A stretch of 55,022 nucleotides of DNA from contig DXCU01000066.1 of NCBI GenBank assembly GCA_019115845.1, forward strand, positions 1 through 55,022, written 5' to 3'. A program made the translations under genes and the position numbers. A model generated the notes under the pieces. That model did no database searches. It saw only the letters and a list, made by a program, of their open reading frames with translations, and was not told the origin of the DNA. Positions 8,854 through 16,680 of this stretch are shown here, piece by piece; positions within the stretch are counted from its first letter, which is position 1, and every line of letters starts with the position of its first letter. The DNA comes from Candidatus Rubneribacter avistercoris (lineage in GTDB: Bacteria; Actinomycetota; Coriobacteriia; Coriobacteriales; Eggerthellaceae).

Positions 8854-9880
8854 CCTCGGCCCCCTTCCTCTCGAAGAACTCGAGCACCTCGATGGGGTTG
8901 ATCTTGGCCTTGCACGCCTTCACGCAGCGTCCGCAGCCCACGCACAGCATGCGGTCGTGGTTGGCCAGGAATCCGTTGAGCTTGTGATACATGCGGTGCC
9001 GCACGCGCGTGCGCCCGTCGGCGCGGAAGTTGTGGCCGCCGGCCACCTCGGCGAACTGCGGCGCCGTGCAGGCGTCCCACACCCGCTCGCGCCGCCCCGT
9101 CTTGCCGGAGGGGTCCAGCGTGTCGCGTATGTCGAAGCAAAAGCACGTGGGGCACACGGCCGAGCACGCCGTGCACGCCAAGCAGCGCCCGCCCAGCTCC
9201 TCCCAGTACGGGTCCTTGTGGAACGCGTCCATGAGCATGGCCACGTCCTGGACGTCGGGGATGGCGGGGTTGAAGGCCGCCTGGCGCCGCCGCGTGGCGT
9301 GGCGGAACTCGATGCGGTCCTCGTCGGTGGCCACGCGCGGATCGCAGGCGGCCTCCAAGATGTTGGCCGCCTCCACGCTGGAGATGCTCACCAGGTACTT
9401 GTCCCCCAGATCGTGCAGGAACAGGTCGTAGCCGAAGCGCGCCTCGTCGGCGTCCCACAAATGGCAAAAGCACGTGTCCGACGGCGTGCAGCCGATGCCC
9501 ACCACCAAGGTGGCGTTGCGGCGCGCCGTGTAGTACGGGTCCGGGTAGCGCCCGTCCCGGAACACGAGGTCCAAGCGGTTGATGGCGTTGATGTCGCAGG
9601 CGTGCGCGCCGAATATCACGCGCGGGGTTATCTCGGCCGCGAAGTCCGTCACGCGGTTGTCGCGCGCGTCGAAGGTCATGAGCGTCTCGACCGGCGGCAG
9701 CAGGTACTTCTTCGGCGAGGACACGGTGGTGTCGTAGGAGAGCTCTATCTCGTCAGGGGACGAGACGGCCTCGAACACGTACCCCCTCTCGCTCTTGACG
9801 GGGGCCACCACCTCGTAGGACTCCATGAACGCCGACACGAGCGCCGGCAGCTCGCTTGCATCGATGACTCGGTAGAGCAT
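8843..9880 (-). CDS. hydB: Hydrogenase 4Fe-4S (beta) subunit
   Basis: Iron-sulfur electron-transfer subunit of the soluble NAD(P)-linked hydrogenase, related to anaerobic sulfite reductase subunit A. 345 residues. A ferredoxin-like C-terminal half carries CLACTACSAVCPTC near residue 235 and CVGCGRCVKAC near 316, with further Cys in the middle (ACD, CTPSDTCFC). It is the first gene of the hydrogenase operon. No separate promoter is obvious to me in the 117 bases between it and the end of ndk, where the ndk terminator lies. Confidence 0.87.
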   Translation of the reverse strand: MLYRVIDASELPALVSAFMESYEVVAPVKSERGYVFEAVSSPDEIELSYDTTVSSPKKYLLPPVETLMTFDARDNRVTDFAAEITPRVIFGAHACDINAINRLDLVFRDGRYPDPYYTARRNATLVVGIGCTPSDTCFCHLWDADEARFGYDLFLHDLGDKYLVSISSVEAANILEAACDPRVATDEDRIEFRHATRRRQAAFNPAIPDVQDVAMLMDAFHKDPYWEELGGRCLACTACSAVCPTCFCFDIRDTLDPSGKTGRRERVWDACTAPQFAEVAGGHNFRADGRTRVRHRMYHKLNGFLANHDRMLCVGCGRCVKACKAKINPIEVLEFFERKGAEDAR

Positions 9881-9919
9881 GCTCTCGTCCGTTTCTCGTC
9901 TGGGTGGGCGATGTCTGCG

Positions 9920-9964
9920 GCAAAACGGAAAGGCCCCTCCGACCGTGCCGGGCGGAGGGGCCTT
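9920..9964 (-). terminator. Intrinsic terminator of ndk
   Basis: Perfect 12-base stem (arms 9930-9941 and 9953-9964) with an 11-base loop. On the minus strand it is followed by a T-rich run ending in TTTT near 9922. It sits 34 bases past the ndk stop. Confidence 0.8.
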
Positions 9965-9997
9965 GGCGCGCGGCGCGCCGTCGGAAGAGGCGCGCCC

Positions 9998-10402
9998 CTA
10001 CGCGAAGAAGATGCCTATCTCGCGCTCGGCGGACTCGGGAGAATCCGATCCATGGATGACATTCTCGTCCATAACAAGGCCGAAATCGCCGCGAATCGTG
10101 CCGGGGGCCGCTTCGGCCGGATTAGTGGCGCCCATGAGCGAGCGGCACTTGGCCACCGCGCCCTCGCCGGACACGACCATCTTCACCACGGGGCCGCTCG
10201 TGATGTAGGAGATGAGGCCCTCGTAGAACGGCTTGCCCTCGTGCTCGGCGTAGTTGGCCTTGGCCTGCTCGGGAGTCACCATGCCAAGCTCCATGCGCTC
10301 GATGGCAAGGCCCGCGCGCTCGAAGCGGTTGACGATCTCGCCGATATGGCCGTTGCGGACGCCGTCCGGCTTGATCATGGTGTAGGTCTTCTGGATTGCC
10401 AT
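9998..10402 (-). CDS. ndk: Nucleoside diphosphate kinase
   Basis: Transfers the gamma phosphate of ATP to nucleoside diphosphates through a phospho-histidine, balancing NTP pools in the cytoplasm. 134 residues, the usual length. Motifs: the start region KTYTMIKPDGVRNG, RFERAGL, and the active site NVIHGSDSPESAEREI with the catalytic His. The ATG at 10402 is preceded by AAAGGG. It is followed by its own terminator, so it appears to end a transcript. Confidence 0.97.
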   Translation of the reverse strand: MAIQKTYTMIKPDGVRNGHIGEIVNRFERAGLAIERMELGMVTPEQAKANYAEHEGKPFYEGLISYITSGPVVKMVVSGEGAVAKCRSLMGATNPAEAAPGTIRGDFGLVMDENVIHGSDSPESAEREIGIFFA

Positions 10403-10500
10403 GCGGTACTGCCCTTTCTCTCTTCCATCGGATGAACAACGCGAAGCGGCGCGGCGCGCGGGGCAAACCCGCGCGGTCAGGCGCCGACGCGAACGTCCGC

Positions 10501-11868
10501 TCAGTTCTGGCTGGCGAAGTACAGCTCCACGCTGGACACCTTCCAGCCGATCAGGTCGCGCACGAGCGAGACCTTGTACTGCACCTCCCCGCCCTCGGCC
10601 GTCTTGGCCGTCACGTACACGGTGGAGTCGCTCATGGACCGGTCCATGCCGTCGATGTTCGGATCGGCGTCCTGCACCACCGGCTCCACCATGGACGCGG
10701 CGCTCTCGGCGCCCACCTCCTTCGAGAACACGCTGGACGCGGCGTTCTCCGGGTCGGCGAACAGCTGGCGGACCACCGTCTCCTGGGACGGGTAGCCCCA
10801 GCCCTGCGTGTACAGGAAGGCCGCCGCGCCGAACAGCGCCAGCACCAGCAGCACGATGACGAGCAGGATCTTCAGCCCCACGTTCCTGCGCTTGCGATCC
10901 TGCTTGGCCAGGCCGCGCGACCACTGCTCAAGCTCCTCGTCGCTTGCGTTGAAGAAGCGGTCGTCCCCGCCCGGCACGGCGCCGTAGGGGCCGGCCTGGG
11001 CGTAGGGGTCGGCGTAATAGTACGGATCGGACTGGGCGTCGCCGTAGGGGTCCTGGTCCACGTACATCGCGCTACCGTCGGCGGCCACGTCTAGGCCCGA
11101 CATGTCGGCGCCGGCGGACACCGGGGCAATGACCTGGGTGATCTCGGCCGTGCCTTGGGCCACGGCGGCCACGGCGCGCTGGTAGTCCACGCTGGCCGAA
11201 TCCGACAGGAAGTAGGTCTTGTCGGCGATGGCCTCCTCGAACGCGGCGGCGGCCTTCTGCATCTGCCCGCAGGCCACGTACGCCTGGCCGAGGTTGGCGT
11301 AGAGCTTGTTGCGCGTGTCGGGCGCCATGTCGAACTGCAGCGCGCTCTCGTAGGAGGCCACCGCGTCGGAGGGGCGGTCGAGCGCCATGAAGCACACGCC
11401 CAGGTTCAAAAGGGCCTTCGTGGGATCGGGGTTGGCCTCGTCAAGCGCCGCCTCGCGGAACGCCACGCCGGCCTCGGCCGACTTGCCCAGCTTCAAAAGC
11501 GCGCTGCCCATGCCGGCGTAGGCCTTGTAGGCGGCGTCGTACTTGGCGTCGGACACGGCCACCTCGAAGTGCTTGACCGCGTCCTCGTAGTCGTGCAGCG
11601 CCGCGTAGGCCATTCCCAGGTTGTAGTTCACCGCGCCGCACGCATCGTAGGCCGCATCGGCGGTCGCCTGCGTGTAGGCCTGGATGGCCTCGCCATGGTT
11701 CTTGAGTTTGACCAGGCAGTTCCCTATCTGATGATACAGCTGGCCCGCTTCGCCGGGAGCAAGCGGGCTGCCGGCGTCCTGCAGGCACTGGGTGTACGCG
11801 GCCAGCGCGCCTTCGTAGTCTCGGCGCGCGTAGGCGCTGCGGGCTTGCTGGAACAGGTCGTTATTCAT
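10501..11868 (-). CDS. Tetratricopeptide-repeat protein with a C-terminal membrane anchor
   Basis: 455 residues, specific function unknown. Residues about 1-235 hold several TPR units (for example YEGALAAYTQCLQ, GEAIQAYTQATAD, EDAVKHFEVAVSD, SDAVASYESALQF), which form protein-binding superhelices. A low-complexity Asp/Tyr/Pro/Gly segment follows near 260-305. One membrane segment (LKILLVIVLLVLALFGAAAFL) lies near 329-349, and the last 100 residues should be outside the cell. The ATG follows CGAAGGAAGCCG. Topology suggests a scaffold with a cytoplasmic TPR part; partners cannot be named. Confidence 0.8.
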   Translation of the reverse strand: MNNDLFQQARSAYARRDYEGALAAYTQCLQDAGSPLAPGEAGQLYHQIGNCLVKLKNHGEAIQAYTQATADAAYDACGAVNYNLGMAYAALHDYEDAVKHFEVAVSDAKYDAAYKAYAGMGSALLKLGKSAEAGVAFREAALDEANPDPTKALLNLGVCFMALDRPSDAVASYESALQFDMAPDTRNKLYANLGQAYVACGQMQKAAAAFEEAIADKTYFLSDSASVDYQRAVAAVAQGTAEITQVIAPVSAGADMSGLDVAADGSAMYVDQDPYGDAQSDPYYYADPYAQAGPYGAVPGGDDRFFNASDEELEQWSRGLAKQDRKRRNVGLKILLVIVLLVLALFGAAAFLYTQGWGYPSQETVVRQLFADPENAASSVFSKEVGAESAASMVEPVVQDADPNIDGMDRSMSDSTVYVTAKTAEGGEVQYKVSLVRDLIGWKVSSVELYFASQN

Positions 11869-11910
11869 CGGCTTCCTTCGGTCTGTGCGTACTGCGCATG
11901 CGCGGCAGGG

Positions 11911-12444
11911 CTATTCCGCCGCGTTCTCGATCTCGATGCCCAGGATCTCGTCGCCGACGCGCAGCTGCCCGATGACGTCCATCCCCTCGACCGTCTGGCC
12001 GAACACGGTGTAGCCCGAATCGAGCATGGGCTGGGCGCCCAGGCACAGGTAGAACTGCGAGCCTGCGGAGTTGGGATCCTGCGAGCGCGCCATGGCCAGC
12101 GCGCCGTCGGCGTGCTTGTTGTTGGGGTTGGTGGAGAACTCCTCCTTGATGGTGTAGCCCGGGCCGCCCGTGCCCAGGCCCGCGAAGGGGTTGCCGGCCT
12201 TCTTGACCACCTCGTCGGGAGTCAGATCGCGCGTGTTCGGGCACCCGCCCTGGATGACGAAGCCCGGCACGTAGCGGTGGAACTTCAGGCCGTCGTAGAA
12301 GCCCTTGCGCGCCAGCTCGACGAAGTTGCCCACGTGGATGGGGGCGTCCTTGCCGGCCAGCTGCACGCGAACATCGCCTTTGGACGTCTTGATCACCGCC
12401 ACCTCGTCGCCGGTGGGCTGGTATTCGGGAGTGTACTGCGCCAT
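11911..12444 (-). CDS. Cyclophilin-type peptidyl-prolyl cis-trans isomerase
   Basis: Catalyses prolyl isomerisation during protein folding. 177 residues with no signal peptide, so cytoplasmic. Cyclophilin signatures are visible: FYDGLKFHRYVPGFVIQGGCPN near residue 55 with the catalytic Arg, then SQFYLCLG and YTVFGQTVEGMDVI. The start ATG follows AGAAGGAGCCGAC. It lies 42 bases before the TPR gene on the same strand and could be co-transcribed with it. Confidence 0.94.
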   Translation of the reverse strand: MAQYTPEYQPTGDEVAVIKTSKGDVRVQLAGKDAPIHVGNFVELARKGFYDGLKFHRYVPGFVIQGGCPNTRDLTPDEVVKKAGNPFAGLGTGGPGYTIKEEFSTNPNNKHADGALAMARSQDPNSAGSQFYLCLGAQPMLDSGYTVFGQTVEGMDVIGQLRVGDEILGIEIENAAE

Positions 12445-12570
12445 GTCGGCTCCTTCTGTCTTGTCTCGCTTGCCGTTTCAAGCCCGCGCGCGGCGGGCGG
12501 AATCGTCGCATACCGAAGGAGAAGTCTAGCAGGTCGCACCCGTGATGAGGGAAAAATCTTAGAACATCCA

Positions 12571-12626
12571 CGCCACCTGCGCGACAGCGCGGACGCCGAG
12601 GCGCCCGCGCTGTCGCGCAGGTGGCG
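12571..12626. repeat. 22-bp perfect inverted repeat
   Basis: Arms 12571-12592 and 12605-12626 are exact reverse complements, separated by 12 bases. It lies between the end of the rRNA methyltransferase (45 bases upstream on the minus strand) and the cyclophilin gene. There is no T tract on either side, so it may be a factor-assisted terminator, a transcript stabiliser or a REP-like element. Confidence 0.7.
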
Positions 12627-12670
12627 GCGCTGCGGCAAACGTGACGCTGCCGCCCGCGCGAACGGGGCGG

Positions 12671-13996
12671 TCAGGCACGCTCGAAGGAGCCGACAAGCTC
12701 CACGTGGTGGGTCTGGGGGAACAGGTCCACCGGCCGTACGCGCACAAGGCGGTAGCCGCGCGCCTCGAAGCGGGCGACGTCGCGGGCCCAGGTGGCGGGG
12801 TTGCAGCTGACGTACGCCACGCGGGCAGGGCGCGCCGCGGCTATGTCGTCGACCACCCCGTCGGCCAAGCCGGCTCGCGGAGGATCCACCACGAGCGCGT
12901 CCAGCTCGCCGAACGAAGGCAGCTCGCGCGCGGCGTCGCCGCCCACCACCTCCACGTCCACGCCGTTGGCCGCGGCGTTGCGGCGCAGGTCGCGAACGGC
13001 GGTGCCCGCCGATTCCACGGCCGCCACCTCGGCTCCCGCAGCCGCGAGCGGGACGGAGAACGTGCCGGCGCCTGCGTAAAGATCGGCCACGAAGGCCCCG
13101 GACAGGCCCCGCTCCCCGCCCAGCGCCTCCACCACCTCGGCTACCAGCTTCTCCGCCTGAGCAGTGTTCACCTGGAAAAACGACGGGGCGCTCGCGGAAA
13201 AGCGCGCTCCGGCCAGCTCCTCGGACCACCATCCCCTGCCCTCGAGCGCCTCCACTCCCTTGACCTTGCGCGCCCGCCCGGGCTCGGACAGCACGCGCAC
13301 GACACCCGCCTTGCGCATCGCGCTCGAGGCGAGCTTCGCCACATGCGCGCGGGGAAACGGCCCCGGCTTGGCCCACAACGCCACCTCCACGTCGCGCGTG
13401 CGCAGGCTTCCGCGCACACCCACGCGGAAGATGCCCAGATCCTGCGCCCCCTCGGCGTAGCGCAAGGCGCCGCGCAGCGCTTTGGGCGCCCGCTCTATCA
13501 GGCGGTTCGCAAGCGGGCAGACATCGAGGCGGACAAGCTCGTCGGTCCCCTCGCGACGCATCCCCAGCTCCAGCGAGCCGTCGGGCCCCCGGCCAACGCC
13601 CAGCTCCAGCTTGTTGCGATAACCCCATTGCCGCTTGCTCGGCGCGCAGGGGGCCACCAGCTCCTCGGCCCGCGCGGCGTCCATGCCGGCCGTGCGCGCA
13701 AGCGCGGCCACCACGTTGTCGCGCTTGGCCGACAGCTGGGCTTCGTAGGACAGGTGCGCCCACGGGCACCCGCCGCAGCGCGACGCCTGCGAGCACGCCG
13801 GAAGCGCGCGATCGGGCGAGGGCTCCTCGACCGACACCAGGCGCGCGCGGGCGAAGGAGGGCTTCTCCTCGGTCACCTCCACCACGGCCACATCGCCCGG
13901 AGCCGCGCCTTCCACGAAAACAGCCTTGCCATCGGCAAGGCGCCCCACGGCCTCTGATCCGTACCCCATGCGCTCGATTGAAACGGTTTGCCTCAT
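12671..13996 (-). CDS. rlmD: 23S rRNA (uracil-C5)-methyltransferase, RlmD/RumA family
   Basis: SAM-dependent enzyme that makes 5-methyluridine in RNA. 441 residues: an N-terminal TRAM domain (about 1-55); a [4Fe-4S] cluster site CSQASRCGGC near 68-77, probably with the Cys of LDVCPLAN; a Rossmann methyltransferase domain with DLYAGAGTFSVPLA and DALVVDPPRAGL; and the catalytic nucleophile in YVSCNPATWARD. Start uncertain: ATG 13996 (chosen; AAGGA lies upstream at long spacing), 14017, or 14041. The exact target uridine (1939 versus others) cannot be read from sequence. Confidence 0.88.
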   Translation of the reverse strand: MRQTVSIERMGYGSEAVGRLADGKAVFVEGAAPGDVAVVEVTEEKPSFARARLVSVEEPSPDRALPACSQASRCGGCPWAHLSYEAQLSAKRDNVVAALARTAGMDAARAEELVAPCAPSKRQWGYRNKLELGVGRGPDGSLELGMRREGTDELVRLDVCPLANRLIERAPKALRGALRYAEGAQDLGIFRVGVRGSLRTRDVEVALWAKPGPFPRAHVAKLASSAMRKAGVVRVLSEPGRARKVKGVEALEGRGWWSEELAGARFSASAPSFFQVNTAQAEKLVAEVVEALGGERGLSGAFVADLYAGAGTFSVPLAAAGAEVAAVESAGTAVRDLRRNAAANGVDVEVVGGDAARELPSFGELDALVVDPPRAGLADGVVDDIAAARPARVAYVSCNPATWARDVARFEARGYRLVRVRPVDLFPQTHHVELVGSFERA

Positions 13997-14045
13997 GTTC
14001 GTGATATTTCCTTGCATTGTTTTTCCGATTTTCACCATCATAGCG

Positions 14046-14051
14046 TATAAT
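14046..14051 (+). promoter_or_regulatory. -10 hexamer of tRNA-Arg
   Basis: Perfect TATAAT 10 bases before the mature 5' end of the tRNA. The -35 region 17 bases upstream reads TTCCGA, a weak match. The hexamer overlaps the divergent methyltransferase 5' region. Confidence 0.6.
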
Positions 14052-14061
14052 CCCGTCTTGC

Positions 14062-14137
14062 GCCCTTGTAGCTCAGGGGATAGAGCGTCTGCCTCCGGAG
14101 CAGAAAGCCGCAGGTTCGAATCCTGTCAAGGGCACCA
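14062..14137 (+). tRNA. tRNA-Arg, anticodon CCG
   Basis: 76 bases folding as a full cloverleaf: acceptor GCCCTTG with CAAGGGC, anticodon stem TCTGC with GCAGA around the loop CTCCGGA (anticodon CCG, reads CGG = Arg), T-arm GCAGG TTCGAAT CCTGT, and an encoded CCA end. Everything to the right is mobile-element DNA, so its 3' end is the likely integration target of the ICE. The duplicate att half would lie beyond the window. Confidence 0.96.
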
Positions 14138-14146
14138 CGAAAACGC

Positions 14147-14180
14147 GAGGCCGGAAGCCTAGTTGCTTCCGGCCTCTTTT
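14147..14180 (+). terminator. Intrinsic terminator after tRNA-Arg
   Basis: Perfect 11-base stem (14147-14157 with 14166-14176), an 8-base loop, then TTTT. It starts 10 bases after the tRNA CCA. Confidence 0.85.
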
Positions 14181-14536
14181 CGTCCACGGCGCGTCGTGAC
14201 CAGAAACCGGCCGAAAATGGCACAGGTTTTCCCCGATTGCGAACCTGCGGCCCGCTTCCCCGGCCCGCCGCACGTTTCATAACCTTCCCTCTTTTTCCTG
14301 GTCGGTTAACGGTTTTTCCTTCAGGTGAGCGGCGCATATGCCCATAGGGGTATATGCGCATAGGGACAGCAAGCGGCACGTGGTTCGCACGTCAGCTCCG
14401 CCCGCTTCGGCATATCCGGGCACTCAACAACCTACCCATACGGGCATATGCCTTTGTGCGCACTTGCACACATGCCCTCGCGCCAAGGGAATAGGCCTGT
14501 GTGGCCTTGTGTTCATATGCCCCTATGGTCATAAAA
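14181..14536. other. Non-coding left end of the ICE
   Basis: No convincing gene. This stretch is less GC-rich than its surroundings and holds most of the CATATG-type repeats described separately; otherwise I see no promoter or RNA gene in it. Its place next to the tRNA junction suits recombination or replication sites. Confidence 0.5.
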
Positions 14537-14552
14537 CTATAGGGGCATATGC
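14332..14552. repeat. Cluster of CATATGCC-type repeats and inverted repeats
   Basis: GCGCATAT (14332-14339) is inverted at 14352-14359. GGCATATCC lies at 14409. The palindrome GGCATATGCC is at 14443-14452. A 13-base perfect inverted repeat (CATATGCCCCTAT at 14514-14526, complement at 14539-14551) spans the 3' end of the XRE gene. Six related half-sites in about 220 bases suggest protein-binding sites, for example integrase/excisionase arm sites or an origin. Function is inferred. Confidence 0.6.
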
Positions 14553-14944
14553 CTATCTTCGCCGCTGCTCTCGGACTGGCCGGCGAGCAGCCCGCGCGCC
14601 ACCCGAAGCACGATCCGCTGGTTCTCGTTGTCCAAATCCGCGAACACCTTCCTCAGCTCGTTTTCCCGCACCGACCCCCGGCGCTTGGCCTTGCTGGGGT
14701 TGTCCACCTCCTCGAAGGGTTCCGTGAAAGCCTCGTCTGGGTCTACGCCGTAGATGCTCAACGCCTCGTAGAGCCTCTCAATGGACAGGGATGTCTTGCC
14801 CGACTCCACGTTGTAGACGCTCTGCTGGTCCGCGTACCCCAGATGCGCCGCCACCTCCCTGGCGGACAGCCCCGCGCGTTTGCGGTAATGGCGCAGGTAC
14901 CTTCCCAGCTCCTTCCTTCCGAGCGGTTTGAGCCTCTGCCTCAC
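14537..14944 (-). CDS. XRE-family transcriptional regulator
   Basis: 135-residue DNA-binding protein, probably a repressor of the ICE start region. An N-terminal XRE helix-turn-helix (about 9-65: LRHYRKRAGLSAREVAAHLG, then SVYNVESGKTSLSIERLYEAL) is followed by a charged C-terminal part rich in Arg and Glu. The GTG at 14944 is chosen as start because AAGGAGGT lies 6 bases before it; the in-frame ATG further up overlaps that ribosome site. It is transcribed away from the small HTH genes. The palindromic operator at 14970-14999 overlaps its extended -10 (TGCTAATAT on the minus strand), which implies autoregulation. Confidence 0.85.
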   Translation of the reverse strand: MRQRLKPLGRKELGRYLRHYRKRAGLSAREVAAHLGYADQQSVYNVESGKTSLSIERLYEALSIYGVDPDEAFTEPFEEVDNPSKAKRRGSVRENELRKVFADLDNENQRIVLRVARGLLAGQSESSGEDRHMPL

Positions 14945-14969
14945 CTCGCAACCTCCTTCCATATTGAAA

Positions 14970-14999
14970 GTTATGAAACGCATATTAGCATTTCATAAC
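14970..14999. promoter_or_regulatory. Palindromic operator over the XRE gene promoter
   Basis: GTTATGAAA (14970-14978) is exactly inverted as TTTCATAAC (14991-14999) with a 12-base spacer. On the minus strand the spacer holds TGCTAATAT, an extended -10 for the XRE gene. The site is the only AT-rich patch between the divergent genes. Binding by the XRE protein is inferred. Confidence 0.6.
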
Positions 15000-15109
15000 A
15001 GAACAGGCGATAAAAGCCCCGTTGATTTCCGTATGAGCGGGCATAATCAAGTATGTCATTTCCGACCGTATGACCACCTGACCACATACCCCCGTGCTTG
15101 GAGGCCGCC

Positions 15110-15400
15110 ATGGCTTGCAGTAGCCCTATGCCCTCAACCGGGTCGAGTATCGACCTGTCGCCCCTCATCGAGGCCCTGCGCACGATACGCGAGGACCGCT
15201 CCGCGCCGTCCTACGTCGATCTCGCGCAGGAGACGGGCGTCCCCCTCCCGAAGCTGCTCCGGCTCTCCCATGGCGAGGCGGATGGCCTCGACTCTCTGCA
15301 CCTCGTCAACCTTGCCCGCTCCTTCGGCATCCCCTTAAGCGAATTCCTCGTCGGCAAGGCGTGGTGCGCGGGCGTACCGGAGAACGGAGGGGTGTCGTGA
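15110..15400 (+). CDS. Small helix-turn-helix protein
   Basis: 96 residues. The middle (YVDLAQETGVPLPKLLRLSHGE, then SLHLVNLARSFGIPLSEFLVG) looks like a compact XRE/Cro HTH with its recognition helix. The ATG at 15110 follows GGAGG at 5 bases. Its TGA overlaps the GTG of the next gene. It is divergent from the XRE repressor and probably belongs to the early regulatory operon of the ICE. Which promoter it controls is unknown. Confidence 0.7.
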   Translation: MACSSPMPSTGSSIDLSPLIEALRTIREDRSAPSYVDLAQETGVPLPKLLRLSHGEADGLDSLHLVNLARSFGIPLSEFLVGKAWCAGVPENGGVS

Positions 15401-15636
15401 GCGTGATGTCCTCTTACGAAGCCCTCGACGACTGGCTTACGCCCCAGGAGGCGGCCGACTTCCTGGGCGTGTCGGTGCGCACGGTCTACCGAATGCTCGA
15501 AGAGGGCTCGTGGTTCCGCATGGCCTTCCGCACGCGCCGCGACGACGGGCGCTGGCGCATCGCCAAGGAAAGCATCGGAGAGGTGGCGGGCATCTGCCCC
15601 ATACCCCGCGCAGCGGCCGGTGAGCGGCATGGGTAG
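15397..15636 (+). CDS. Excisionase-type MerR-like HTH protein
   Basis: 79-residue winged-helix DNA-binding protein of the excisionase family: LTPQEAADFLGVSVRTVYRMLEEG is the HTH, and RTRRDDGRWRIAKESI forms the wing and third helix. The GTG start at 15397 has GGAGG 6 bases upstream and overlaps the TGA of the previous gene. It may act as the recombination directionality factor (Xis) of this ICE or as a regulator; the repeats near the tRNA end are possible targets (inference). Confidence 0.75.
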   Translation: MSVMSSYEALDDWLTPQEAADFLGVSVRTVYRMLEEGSWFRMAFRTRRDDGRWRIAKESIGEVAGICPIPRAAAGERHG

Positions 15637-16678
15637 CCCCGGCTTCGAGCACGCCAGCAAAGGCGGCTACGTCGTGCTGCAACGTTTCATGGTGGACGAG
15701 CTCGACCTCACGGGCGACGAGCTTTTGGCCTACGCGATCATCTACGGCTTCTGCCAGGACGGCGTGAGCGCGTGCCGCTGCTCGCGCGGCTACTTCGCTT
15801 ACTGGCTCGGCAAATCCAAAACCACCGTCAACCGGGTGCTCGACTCCCTCGTAGCGAAGGGCTGCATCGTGCGCGCGCACGAGAAGGTGGACGGGCAGAT
15901 CTACCCGCGCTACCTCCTCGGCCCCTCCGCTCCCGCCGTGGCCGTCAAGCACGAGCTTGTCGAAGCGGCGAACGGGGGGTACGCCCATGGCAAGGGGGGT
16001 ACGCCCGCGTACCCCCCTTGCCATGGCGAAAACGACAAAGATCCTGATGGTACCGGGGGTACGCCCACGTACCCCCCGTCCGCTGACGTACCGGGGGTAC
16101 GTGGGCGTACACAGATAAGGGAAGCAGAAACATATTCAGAAACAGAATCCGATGGCGCGCACGCGGAGAAACCCTCCGAGCCGGCGCCCCTGCTCGACGA
16201 CTTCATGAGGCTTCGCCCCTTCATGCCCTCGACGGAGGGGTACCGCTACGGATACGACAACTACCGAAAACTCAGGTCCATGGGGTTTTCCGCAGACGAG
16301 ATCGAGAAGGCGGCCTGCGCCATGACCAAGGCGATCCGGGCAGAGTACCCCGACCGCCCCACCCGCTACCTCCCGCACGCCGAGAGGCTGCTCAACCCCG
16401 GAAACCCGCAGGGCATTGGCGCGCACCTGGACAAAAAGCGGATGGAGGGGGTGCTTCGGGCGGAAGCCGCCGAGGGCCTGCCCGACGACAAGCTGCTGAT
16501 CTTCGCGATGTCGAACCACCTCGGCCAGCTCACGCGCGAGGCCATCGCGCTCAACGAGGCCGTGCGCAACGCTGAGGAGTCCGACGAGAGGAAGCACCGG
16601 CGCAACCTTCTTGCAGCTTGGATCGACGACAACCGCGACGCGCTGGAAAAGGCCCGCCGCGCGAAGATGGGAGGATAG
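15629..16678 (+). CDS. Replication-initiator-like HTH protein
   Basis: 349 residues. The N-terminal part (about 8-100) is a winged HTH like those of Rep/replisome-organiser proteins (CSRGYFAYWLGKSKTTVNRVLDSL). Residues about 115-160 are a low-complexity Gly/Thr/Pro/Tyr linker whose DNA is a set of palindromes. The C-terminal part (YRYGYDNYRKLRSMGFSADEIEKAA and after) is helical and charged. The ATG 15629 is chosen (weak GGTGAG); a GTG at 15620 is possible. It overlaps the preceding gene by 8 bases and ends 2 bases before the PcfB-like gene. Role as the ICE's autonomous-replication initiator is inferred. Confidence 0.7.
   Translation: MGSPGFEHASKGGYVVLQRFMVDELDLTGDELLAYAIIYGFCQDGVSACRCSRGYFAYWLGKSKTTVNRVLDSLVAKGCIVRAHEKVDGQIYPRYLLGPSAPAVAVKHELVEAANGGYAHGKGGTPAYPPCHGENDKDPDGTGGTPTYPPSADVPGVRGRTQIREAETYSETESDGAHAEKPSEPAPLLDDFMRLRPFMPSTEGYRYGYDNYRKLRSMGFSADEIEKAACAMTKAIRAEYPDRPTRYLPHAERLLNPGNPQGIGAHLDKKRMEGVLRAEAAEGLPDDKLLIFAMSNHLGQLTREAIALNEAVRNAEESDERKHRRNLLAAWIDDNRDALEKARRAKMGG
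15975..16102. repeat. Palindrome cluster inside the Rep-like gene, candidate origin
   Basis: The unit GGGGGTACGCCC occurs at 15975-15986 and 15995-16006, with related copies further on. A perfect 20-bp inverted repeat (arms 15985-16004 and 16007-16026) has a 2-base loop. A second hairpin has arms 16055-16063 and 16068-16076, and a third has ACGTACC/GGTACGT arms at 16086-16092 and 16096-16102. Origins within the initiator gene are known from phage replisome organisers (lambda O). That this one is an origin is inference. Confidence 0.6.
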
Positions 16679-16680
16679 GC

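Noticed and set aside
15022..15047. Promoter TTGATT with CATAAT before the small HTH genes
   Set aside because: The spacer is only 14 bases, too short for a normal promoter, so it is not listed as a feature.
15975..16102. Possible CRISPR-like array
   Set aside because: Units are few, unevenly spaced and palindromic, without unique spacers of constant length, and lie inside a gene.
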